Shown one piece after another: positions 1-5,593 of a stretch of 7,417 nt of DNA. Made by a program: the position numbers and the translations under genes. Origin of the DNA: Clostridiales bacterium (GTDB taxonomy: Bacteria > Bacillota > Clostridia > Oscillospirales > Acutalibacteraceae); contig JAAYKB010000051.1 of NCBI GenBank assembly GCA_012522615.1, positions 1 to 7,417 on the forward strand, in the 5' to 3' direction. The notes under the pieces were generated by a model that worked only from the letters and a program-made list of their open reading frames with translations, was not told the origin of the DNA and did no database searches. Every line of letters begins with the position of its first letter. The first letter of the stretch is position 1.

Positions 1-24
1 GCATCTTTTTCGTTACCTCTTTAC

Positions 25-63
25 AAGCCTGACGGCGAGCAATTCGCATCGTCAGGCTTTTTA
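25..63 (+). terminator. Intrinsic terminator of an upstream gene
   Basis: AAGCCTGACG (25-34) pairs perfectly with CGTCAGGCTT (50-59). A second small stem, GCGA/TCGC, lies inside, and a T tract follows. The T tract is only on the plus strand, so this ends a rightward gene lying outside the window to the left. Confidence 0.85.
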
Positions 64-77
64 TATGATTATAGGTT

Positions 78-105
78 ACCGCCCGCGCCGGGGCGGTGTC
101 TTTTT
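78..105 (+). terminator. Second tandem intrinsic terminator
   Basis: ACCGCCC (78-84) pairs with GGGCGGT (91-97) around a six-base loop and is followed by GTCTTTTT. Orientation is plus. It probably catches read-through past the terminator at 25-63. Confidence 0.7.
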
Positions 106-126
106 GCCGGCGGATTACAAAATCTT

Positions 127-160
127 AGCCCCCGCGATTTTCGCGGGGGCTTCGAATTTT
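127..160. terminator. Third hairpin, possibly a bidirectional terminator
   Basis: AGCCCCCGCGA (127-137) and TCGCGGGGGCT (141-151) form a perfect 11-bp stem with a three-base loop. The plus side is followed by TCGAATTTTT. The minus side is followed by AAGATTTTGT, a poorer but still T-rich tail. It can therefore close rightward read-through and also the leftward RNA proposed at 127-749. Confidence 0.65.
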
Positions 161-749
161 TATGCCGACTTGTTATCTCGGTGACCTCTCGCCCGTGGCT
201 AGCCGCGGGGTGCAAAATCAGAGAGATTTTGATAACGCCCCATGGGGCCGAGATGTCAATGAATGCCGAGCGGCTCTTGCTGCGCGGTATCAACAGACAA
301 AACGGTAACCTGCCGACACAGTAAAGCATATTCAGTTATATGGCAGACAGCCTTTTTATTAGCGGAGCGCCCTGTCACCGCAGCTCCGGAGTGCATCACT
401 CGCCCTGCCATGGCGCCAGCTTCGCCGATGAAATCCCCGGATCCACCGATAGCCTTGAGGAACAACATTCCATGGGCTTGCGGCATCCTTAGCCCGGGAC
501 TGAAGCATCGAGAATTTGCACAGCCTTTCCGGAGGTCTTGATGCCCTGCGTCACCCTGATGTGGTCGGTGAACCGTAAGGGAAGATGGTTACTGCCCGGC
601 GCGCAATTCCCGCGCGGACAGCAAGCTGGGATTCGCATTCCTCGTACACGGGAATCACCCCTTTCTCTGCGCTTTCGGGAAGGGAAAAGCAAAGACCCGG
701 ACCTCCCGTCAAGCTTCATCTGTCCTTACTTTCAGACCCTTCTCTTTCC
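127..749 (-). ncRNA. Candidate long structured non-coding RNA (family not recognised)
   Basis: This stretch of about 600 nt is GC-rich, has no open frame longer than about 86 codons, and shows no recognisable protein. A minus-strand promoter (TTGACA-17-TATATT) puts the transcript start at about 749, exactly where AT-rich spacer changes to GC-rich sequence. Hairpins visible in the minus-strand RNA, given as plus coordinates: 664-695 (TCTTTGC/GCAGAGA); 628-660; 592-621 (CTGTCCG.CGC/GCG.CGGGCAG, one bulge); 544-581; 505-544; 474-495; 459-471 (GGAA/TTCC); 389-401 (GAGTG/CACTC); 363-388 (CGGAGC/GCTCCG); 310-346; 175-254 (ATCTCGG/CCGAGAT) enclosing 214-230 (AAAATC/GATTTT). The 127-151 stem would end it. 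The size is in the range of OLE, ROOL and GOLLD RNAs, but I could not match any of them. A decayed gene remains possible. Promoter and structure are seen; RNA function is inferred. Confidence 0.55.
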
Positions 750-755
750 GAATTA

Positions 756-784
756 AATATACCATGTTATTGGTTAAATGTCAA
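756..784 (-). promoter_or_regulatory. Strong sigma-A promoter for the leftward RNA
   Basis: On the minus strand the -35 is TTGACA (784 to 779, perfect), the spacer is 17 bp, and the -10 is TATATT (761 to 756, 5 of 6). The expected start is about 749. No protein gene follows, so it is assigned to the candidate ncRNA. Confidence 0.8.
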
Positions 785-841
785 TATTATTAATCAACAA
801 AATTTTAATTATATATTAATTATGTCGAATATTTTGCAATT

Positions 842-871
842 TTGTCGCAAATACTTCTGTATGGATATAAT
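842..871 (+). promoter_or_regulatory. Possible distal promoter for the DUF1292 gene
   Basis: A perfect TATAAT lies at 866-871 with TTGTCG (842-847, 4 of 6) 18 bp upstream. It lies upstream of the better-spaced promoter at 895-923, so the gene may have tandem promoters. Confidence 0.45.
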
Positions 872-894
872 GTTTTCCATGTTTGAGATTTGTC

Positions 895-923
895 TTGACG
901 AATCTATTATGTTCATATAAAAT
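895..923 (+). promoter_or_regulatory. Sigma-A promoter for the DUF1292 gene
   Basis: TTGACG (895-900) and TAAAAT (918-923), each 5 of 6, are separated by 17 bp. The expected start is near 930, giving an untranslated leader of about 120 nt. That leader contains a CGCCC/GGGCG hairpin (1011-1015 with 1026-1030) just before the ribosome binding site. Confidence 0.7.
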
Positions 924-1048
924 GAGTGTAGCGGCACCGAATATCGCCCGTGGAAAGACTTCGGATTTTTAGGATGATATTAATAATAAATAACAGTCGG
1001 TTTTGCCGTCCGCCCCTGACACCAAGGGCGAAGAAAGGATGTTAAACA

Positions 1049-1360
1049 ATGGTCGATGATTACCAGTCCGGGCTTGTCACAGTGCTTGACGAGGACGGGA
1101 AAGAGCACAGGTTTCAACTGCTTGACGCTATCGAAACCGACGACGGGCGCTATGTCGCGCTGCTTCCCGTTTATGACGATCCCTCGGATTCCATTAATGA
1201 TGACGGCGAGCTTATTATTCTCGAGGTGCTGAATGAGGACGGCGAGGATACCCTCGCGGCCATCGAGGATGAAAAACTGTTTGACGAGATTGCGGAGATT
1301 TTTGAAGAGCGTCTGTCCGACCTTTATGAAATCGAAGAGATGGAAGAGAAGTCTGAATAA
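1049..1360 (+). CDS. DUF1292 (YrzB-like) family protein
   Basis: This small, very acidic protein of 103 residues matches the DUF1292/YrzB family. The family's N-terminal pattern of short beta strands is visible: VTVLDEDGKEHRFQLLDAIE (10-29), then YVALLPVYD, then ELIILEV in the middle. A Glu-rich tail follows, with the helical stretch LFDEIAEIFEERL. There is no signal peptide or membrane segment, so it is probably cytosolic. Its biochemical role is unknown. The ATG is supported by AAAGGA (1034-1039) nine bases upstream. In many Firmicutes the family gene sits near ruvX (yrrK) and the ireB/reoM gene; neither is in this window. Here it stands alone behind its own promoter, with 6S RNA following directly. 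Confidence 0.9.
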   Translation: MVDDYQSGLVTVLDEDGKEHRFQLLDAIETDDGRYVALLPVYDDPSDSINDDGELIILEVLNEDGEDTLAAIEDEKLFDEIAEIFEERLSDLYEIEEMEEKSE

Positions 1361-1365
1361 TAAAT

Positions 1366-1560
1366 CGGTACCCCTGCCTTGTACGCGGACTGCAGCACAA
1401 TAACCCTACTACATTATGAATTAGGGAGCTTGGCTCCGGAGTCGGATTGCAGACCTCCCCGTTAAAACGGGAAGAAGGGAGCGTGAACACTTCGGGCGGC
1501 GCCCACCTGCTGAAGTTGGTAGCAGGTTATCCGGGCTGCAATACGGCTTGGCGGGGCAAG
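1366..1560 (+). ncRNA. ssrS: 6S RNA
   Basis: 6S RNA binds sigma-A RNA polymerase by imitating an open promoter and lowers housekeeping transcription in stationary phase. The layout fits. There is an interrupted closing stem (CCCC 1371-1374 with GGGG 1553-1556) and an inner stem TGCAGC (1391-1396) with GCTGCA (1535-1540). A 5' bubble side follows with CCCT/AGGG and GGAGC/GCTCC (1425-1429 with 1433-1437). The apical hairpin is CCCGTT/AACGGG (1458-1463 with 1466-1471). A 3' hairpin ACCTGCT/AGCAGGT (1505-1511 with 1521-1527) is followed by TTAT and GGCTGC. This resembles the CACCUUGAA...GGUUAC-AGCCUGC segment of E. coli 6S. No clear promoter is visible in front, so it may be processed from the DUF1292 transcript. 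The ends are approximate. Confidence 0.8.
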
Positions 1561-1573
1561 TTAAAAAATCAGT

Positions 1574-1610
1574 ATCCGCCGGCGAGGAATCGCCGGCGGA
1601 TTCATTTTAT
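1574..1610 (+). terminator. Intrinsic terminator after 6S RNA
   Basis: A perfect 12-bp stem, ATCCGCCGGCGA (1574-1585) with TCGCCGGCGGAT (1590-1601), closes on a GGAA tetraloop and is followed by TCATTTTATT. It ends the DUF1292-6S transcription unit. Confidence 0.85.
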
Positions 1611-1753
1611 TGTAAAGCTGTATATCAAACACACGCAGCTGATCCATATTCCAATAAACACCACATTACTGTAAATAATTACCAAACATCGCCACAAAAT
1701 CTTGTGCAAAAGGTAGAACATGGGAAAAATAAAAAATTTTCTCAAAAAGGTTA
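1611..1753. other. AT-rich spacer with no gene seen
   Basis: This stretch lies between the 6S terminator and the promoter at 1754. It is AT-rich with several A runs. I see no gene with a ribosome binding site and no strong hairpin. Confidence 0.6.
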
Positions 1754-1782
1754 TTGACATTGAAACAAAGACGTGCTATTAT
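1754..1782 (+). promoter_or_regulatory. Strong orphan promoter pointing into ddl antisense
   Basis: TTGACA (1754-1759, perfect), a 17-bp spacer and TATTAT (1777-1782, 5 of 6) make one of the best promoters in the window. Its -10 lies inside a perfect palindrome, GCTAT-T-ATAGC (1775-1785). The start would be near 1790. Only about 60 bases later transcription meets the 3' end of the opposite-strand ddl gene, so the product would be a short RNA or a ddl antisense RNA. Confidence 0.7.
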
Positions 1783-1795
1783 AGCGTTGCAGGCG

Positions 1796-1827
1796 AAACA
1801 AAAATGTGTGCCGACGCATGAAAACAC
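1796..1827 (-). terminator. Weak terminator candidate after ddl
   Basis: Downstream of the ddl stop on the minus strand, GTG...TGC-GTCG-GCA...CAC can fold, followed by ATTTTTGTTT. The stem is short and interrupted, so the call is tentative. The T tract and its position suit the end of the leftward cell-wall operon. Confidence 0.3.
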
Positions 1828-1851
1828 CGGACATAAGCCTTCCGGCTCTGC

Positions 1852-3048
1852 TCACGCCTTCTTTGCGCCCTTGGCCCCGCCGAACGATACGCCCGACAGA
1901 ATATTGGTCTCGTAGGTAAAGGTGAGGGCCTGCCGTTCCCGCTGCCGCTTGAAGGCAAGCTCGATCATCCTGTCAAGCAGCCTTGCAAAATTCATGCCCG
2001 ACGCCTCCCAGAGGTAAAAGGACAGCGAGCCGGGTATGGTGTTTATCTCGTTGACGTAAAGCTCTCCCGACTCCCTGTCGTTCAGGAAATCGACCCGCGC
2101 GACCCCCGAACAGCCGAGGGCCTGGAAGGTTTTCACCGCAAGCTCGCGCACCCGCTTCTCCATCTCATCGGGAATATCTGCCGGAAGCCTGCGCCGAAGG
2201 CTGCTCATGCCGCTTTTTTCGCCGCCCGCCTCGCCTGCGTTGCTGAGGTACTTATCGCTGAAATCCAGAATTTCGTGGGAGGTTATGGGTTCTTCGCATA
2301 CCGAGGATTGGGCGTCGTCAATGTCGCCGAGCACCGAGCAGTTGATTTCGCGAAGGTTCTGCACGGCGGGTTCGACAAGAGCCTTGGGAGAAAAGCCGAG
2401 GGCGGTGTCCATGGCCGATTTGAGCGCCGCGCGGTCCGCCGCAAGAGATATCCCGACCGACGAGCCGAGGTTGACGGGCTTGACGACCACGGGATAACCG
2501 AGCCCCTGCTCAATCCGGTTCAGTATATCGTCCTCGTCCATGGCAAACTGCCGTCCGGTGAAGACCATGGCGTCCAGCACGGGCAGCCCCGCCTGCCGCA
2601 AAACCGCCTTCATGGCGTATTTGTCCATCCCGAGCGCCGAGGAGGTCACGTCGCATCCGGTATAGGCAACCCCGAGCATTTCCAAAAGCCCCATAAGGGT
2701 GCCGTCCTCAACATTCGTGCCGTGGACGACCGGCAGGGCAACGTCGAACATGCCGACAAGATTGCTCCCGAGCCTTTTTGAGGGATAGCGGATCAGGGCG
2801 ACCCGCCCGTCGCTCGGCACAAGAACCACCCGCACCGCCTTCTCCATACAGGACTTCATATCTTTATAGCTTTCGATATCGCCCATATGCTCTCCGGTGT
2901 AGAACAGGTTGTCCTTTGATATATAGACAGGCAGGGGGTTGTATTTGGAACTGTCAAGGGCGGTCAGAGCCTGGATACCCGAAATGATGGACACCTCGTG
3001 TTCCACGCTGCGCCCGCCGAAAAAGACGGCTACGGTAGTTTTCATCAC
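1852..3048 (-). CDS. ddl: D-alanine--D-alanine ligase
   Basis: This enzyme joins two D-alanines with ATP in the cytosol, making the dipeptide that MurF adds to the peptidoglycan precursor. The ATP-grasp Ddl signature is complete over 398 residues: FGGRSVEHEVS (10-20, with Glu16), HGTNVEDG (109-116), MDK (Lys143), VVKP (Lys190), GSSVGIS (195-201), ARVDF (Arg318, Asp320) and NEINTIPGSLS (333-343, metal ligands Glu334 and Asn336). The substrate-covering loop reads FSDKYLS (263-269) and runs to LPADIP, as in Clostridia-type Ddl. HGTNVEDG replaces the commoner HGxxGEDG. I see no sign of a D-Ala-D-Lac (Van-type) enzyme, but the acceptor cannot be proven by eye. The start is GTG at 3048 or ATG at 3045; GGGAG (3060 to 3056) serves either. 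It lies 26 nt after the murF-like gene, last in the operon. Confidence 0.95.
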   Translation of the reverse strand: MMKTTVAVFFGGRSVEHEVSIISGIQALTALDSSKYNPLPVYISKDNLFYTGEHMGDIESYKDMKSCMEKAVRVVLVPSDGRVALIRYPSKRLGSNLVGMFDVALPVVHGTNVEDGTLMGLLEMLGVAYTGCDVTSSALGMDKYAMKAVLRQAGLPVLDAMVFTGRQFAMDEDDILNRIEQGLGYPVVVKPVNLGSSVGISLAADRAALKSAMDTALGFSPKALVEPAVQNLREINCSVLGDIDDAQSSVCEEPITSHEILDFSDKYLSNAGEAGGEKSGMSSLRRRLPADIPDEMEKRVRELAVKTFQALGCSGVARVDFLNDRESGELYVNEINTIPGSLSFYLWEASGMNFARLLDRMIELAFKRQRERQALTFTYETNILSGVSFGGAKGAKKA

Positions 3049-3074
3049 GGCAACACTCCCTGTAACATTTAGTA

Positions 3075-4649
3075 TCAGAAATTATCGGGCAGATCGTTTT
3101 CGAGAAGGACGGTGCGTTTTCCCTCGTCGGGCAGGGAATTCACAATCTCAATCGCCTTGGCGAGATTCTCGGCGACAAACAGCCTTTTGGGAGAAAATCC
3201 CGCGTCCAGCAAGCCCTTCTTTAAAGGCGGAGCCTGCTTGACTCCGACAAGCACGGCATAGTCGCAGCGGGAGGCGGCATACCCGCCAAGCTCTGTATTG
3301 AGGGCGTCCTGCCTTTCGCCCAGCTCGACCATTCCGGGGGTGACAAGCACCCGCTGCCCCTCAAATCCGGCGAGAACGTCAAGCGCGGCGCGAAAGCCCT
3401 CGGGGTTGGAGTTGTAGGAGTCGTCGATATATCCGTTGGGCAGAAGCTGAAGCCTGTGCTCGACCGGTTTTAACCGCCTGACGGCGACCGCAAGCTCGGA
3501 AAGCGGGATCCCCAGCTTATGCGCCGCCGCGATACAGCCGACAATGTTCTGGATGTTGTGCGGGCCGAGCAGCTTGGTCGTAAAGGCCTGTGACTCTCCG
3601 TCCGGAGCCGTGACCGTGAAGCTGCTGCCGCCCTCCCCGACCGATATGTCGCCCGCCTTATAATCGGCTTTGACGTCCGGGTTTATACCGTATGTGACGG
3701 CGGGGGAGGTCACCCGGATATCCCTGATATACCGGTTGTCAAGATTCAAAAAGACAATCCCGTCGGGGGGAATGGCGTCCGCCAGCTCAAACTTGGTTTT
3801 GATTATGTTGTCAAGGGTTTTAAAGGTTTCAAGATGCTGCTCTCCGATTGAGGTGATCATCCCGTATTTCGGGCGGACGAGATCGCATATCTCGCGGATA
3901 TCGCCGGGGTTTTTGGCCCCCATCTCGACGATGAAAACCTGATGGGTGGGGCGCAGCCGCTCCCGCACCGTCCGCACGACCCCCATTGTGGTGTTATAGC
4001 TCTCGGGCGTCATAAGCACGTTGTATTTTACCGACAACAGCGAATGCAGAAAGTTCTTGGTGCTGGTCTTGCCGTAGCTTCCGGTAATCCCTATCACGGT
4101 AAGGCCCGGCATGGATTCGAGAATACGCCGCGCGTCCTTGACATACCCATGTGAAATCATCCGCTCGACCGGAATATTGATTGTGTTGGCAAGCAGGACG
4201 ACAAGAGGGGAAAGCGAAGCCCATAAAAAGAGCATGCCGAGACCGATACGCAGCATCCCCGTAAAATACACCGCGGCAAAGACGGCAATCAAAAATACCG
4301 ACAGGGTAAAAATCAGACGCCTGACCCTTGCGGTGTAAACCAGCGGCTTTTTGGCCTTCTTGGGTCTGTTGAGATAGATATGGATAAGAAAAAGCAGTAT
4401 GCAGGCGGTGCGAGACTTCCAGTCGCTCGGCTGGATAAGATAGCAGGCCACCGCAATCATGGCGAGCAAAAGCCATCCCATCTGCGACACGATCATACTG
4501 CCGTTTTCCCTCAGCCAGCGGCCGTATCGTTCATTCCGATAGGAGTTGAGTTGAAGCATATGTGTATAATAGAGCGAAAGCATCATACAGTCGGCCGCAA
4601 AGGCGGCGAACAGCAGAACGGTTGCAACGGTTTCTATGATTTCAGGCAT
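3075..4649 (-). CDS. Membrane-anchored MurF-like ligase (D-Ala-D-Ala adding)
   Basis: The C-terminal two thirds are a Mur ligase of MurF type, which adds D-Ala-D-Ala to the UDP-MurNAc-tripeptide with ATP. Motifs: P-loop GITGSYGKTSTK (187-198), YNTTMG (218-223), EMGAKNPGDI (242-251), SIGEQHLETF (267-276), the linker LLGPHNIQN (360-368), DDSYNSNPEGF (409-419) and PGMVELGE (438-445). The usual N-terminal UDP-MurNAc-binding domain is absent. In its place residues 1-160 carry about five hydrophobic segments (near 5-28, 53-73, 81-94, 111-130 and 133-156). The catalytic part therefore sits on the cytosolic face of the membrane. The C-terminus (VLLENDLPDNF) also lacks the common KGSR...ME ending. Length is 524 residues against about 450 for ordinary MurF. 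GGAGTG (4662 to 4657) precedes the ATG, and the hydrolase gene ends 23 nt upstream. The genuine substrate is uncertain; it may be a membrane-linked precursor. Confidence 0.85.
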   Translation of the reverse strand: MPEIIETVATVLLFAAFAADCMMLSLYYTHMLQLNSYRNERYGRWLRENGSMIVSQMGWLLLAMIAVACYLIQPSDWKSRTACILLFLIHIYLNRPKKAKKPLVYTARVRRLIFTLSVFLIAVFAAVYFTGMLRIGLGMLFLWASLSPLVVLLANTINIPVERMISHGYVKDARRILESMPGLTVIGITGSYGKTSTKNFLHSLLSVKYNVLMTPESYNTTMGVVRTVRERLRPTHQVFIVEMGAKNPGDIREICDLVRPKYGMITSIGEQHLETFKTLDNIIKTKFELADAIPPDGIVFLNLDNRYIRDIRVTSPAVTYGINPDVKADYKAGDISVGEGGSSFTVTAPDGESQAFTTKLLGPHNIQNIVGCIAAAHKLGIPLSELAVAVRRLKPVEHRLQLLPNGYIDDSYNSNPEGFRAALDVLAGFEGQRVLVTPGMVELGERQDALNTELGGYAASRCDYAVLVGVKQAPPLKKGLLDAGFSPKRLFVAENLAKAIEIVNSLPDEGKRTVLLENDLPDNF

Positions 4650-4672
4650 ATACGTTCACTCCAGAAGAATGG

Positions 4673-5431
4673 TTACATAACAAACGAATCGAGGACGCGG
4701 CTGCACTGCCCCCATCGGTCGGCAAAGGAAAAATGTCCGGCGTTCTTTAAGACAACCAGCCCCGAATCGGGAATCAGCTTTTCCATGGTCTGTCCGTCGG
4801 ACAGGGGGGTTGCGGTATCGTTCTCGCCCCATATCAGCAGCGTCGGGACGGAAATCCCCGGCAAAAACGGGGTCAGGTCTTCGTTCACCGAAAGAACCAT
4901 GGTGCGCCGCATGAGCGGGCTGGCATTTTGGTAATCCGAGGAGCCTGTTTTACTCCTGATTTTCTCGGCAAGCCGGGGAGAAAGGCGCTTGGCCGCCTTG
5001 TAGGAGTAAACCTTGAGATAATAGCCGATCCCGCGCCGGGGCTTGATTCCGGCGGCGTCTATCAGGACGATTTTGGGGACGGAAAAAGGCAGCCTCGGCC
5101 GGTTCATCAGCTTGATGATTATCCTCCCGCCGTAGGAATGACCTATCAGGATAGGGGAGTCAAGCCCGACCTCGGCGGCAAACCTGAGGACAAAATCGAC
5201 ATAGTTATTGACCGACCACGGCTCGGCGGGCTCCTCGCTCTCCCCGAAGCCCGGAAGGTCGGGGGCGACCACGCGGCAGCGCGGCGACAGGTGGTCGATA
5301 ATCAGGCGGTAGTTCTGGGCGGGCGCCGCCCAGCCGTGAAGCAGCAAAACCTCGGTTCCCTGCCCCTCGTCTATATAGCTGACCCGCCGCCCGTCAATCG
5401 TTATTTCCTTTTTGAATAACCTGTTTGTCAA
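4673..5431 (-). CDS. Alpha/beta hydrolase
   Basis: This is a single-domain alpha/beta hydrolase of 252 residues with an intact triad. The oxyanion motif is LLHGW (29-33 from the chosen start). The nucleophile is Ser99 in GHSYGG, the acid Asp205 in WGENDTATP, and the base His233 in NAGHFSF. A cap region lies around residues 130-190. PDLPGFGES (58-66) is typical of the esterase/lipase group. There is no signal peptide, so it is cytosolic. The start is TTG at 5431, with GGAGGTG (5447 to 5441) nine bases upstream. A longer in-frame TTG at 5458 would add nine residues but lacks a good ribosome binding site. The gene is tightly linked to the murF-like gene, suggesting a cell-envelope substrate such as an ester or lipid intermediate. 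The substrate itself cannot be read from sequence. Confidence 0.88.
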   Translation of the reverse strand: MTNRLFKKEITIDGRRVSYIDEGQGTEVLLLHGWAAPAQNYRLIIDHLSPRCRVVAPDLPGFGESEEPAEPWSVNNYVDFVLRFAAEVGLDSPILIGHSYGGRIIIKLMNRPRLPFSVPKIVLIDAAGIKPRRGIGYYLKVYSYKAAKRLSPRLAEKIRSKTGSSDYQNASPLMRRTMVLSVNEDLTPFLPGISVPTLLIWGENDTATPLSDGQTMEKLIPDSGLVVLKNAGHFSFADRWGQCSRVLDSFVM

Positions 5432-5440
5432 ACCTGACAG

Positions 5441-5447
5441 CACCTCC
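5441..5447 (-). promoter_or_regulatory. Ribosome binding site fixing the hydrolase start
   Basis: GGAGGTG on the minus strand lies nine bases before TTG at 5431. It lies inside the frame of the longer TTG-5458 reading, which is why the shorter protein is preferred. Confidence 0.7.
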
Positions 5448-5482
5448 GGCAGCTGCAATCATCTTTTCAGTATATGCCCGTC

Positions 5483-5530
5483 GGGCGGTTTACATACCTG
5501 TATTAAAGGGCGGACAATGTAAAACCGCCC
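5483..5530 (-). repeat. Inverted repeat competing with the terminator stem
   Basis: GGGCGGTTTACAT (5483-5495) and ATGTAAAACCGCCC (5517-5530) can form a stem of about 13 bp with one bulged base and a 21-base loop. The 5517-5530 arm includes most of the upstream terminator's second arm (5525-5531), so the two structures are mutually exclusive. Confidence 0.6.
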
Positions 5531-5577
5531 CGGAAAGGCACATCAAAACCGTTCCGTGCCTGACATTAAAGGGGCGG
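5520..5577 (-). terminator. Intrinsic terminator between pseudokinase and hydrolase genes
   Basis: On the minus strand CCGCCCC (5577 to 5571) pairs with GGGGCGG (5531 to 5525), enclosing a second stem GGCAC/GTGCC (5560 to 5556 with 5541 to 5537), then TTTTACA. It lies 17 nt after the pseudokinase stop. It would reduce or block read-through into the hydrolase-murF-ddl genes. Confidence 0.7.
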
Positions 5578-5593
5578 CTCAATCCTGACTATT

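Noticed and set aside
206..240. TPP-riboswitch-like GGGGTGC followed by CAGAGAGAT on the plus strand
   Set aside because: The rest of the TPP aptamer core is missing and no gene follows. The match is chance within a hairpin.
625..660. tRNA T-arm-like GCGAATCCC on the minus strand
   Set aside because: No acceptor stem, anticodon arm or CCA-side pairing can be built around it. It belongs to the 628-660 hairpin.
69..756. Overlapping open frames of 69-92 codons on both strands
   Set aside because: None spans the block, the frames break repeatedly, none has a good ribosome binding site, and none resembles a family I know. The dense hairpins explain the region better as RNA. A decayed gene is not fully excluded.
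937..970. CCGAA/TTCGG followed by ATTTTT, terminator-like in the DUF1292 leader
   Set aside because: Only 5 bp with an 18-base loop, too weak to call a terminator or attenuator.
1818..1923. Short plus-strand reading frame of about 34 codons after the orphan promoter
   Set aside because: It has no ribosome binding site and runs antisense to ddl, with shadow-like composition.
2275..2781. Long plus-strand open frame opposite ddl (similar ones oppose murF, hydrolase and pseudokinase genes)
   Set aside because: These are shadows of GC-rich genes with clear families on the other strand.
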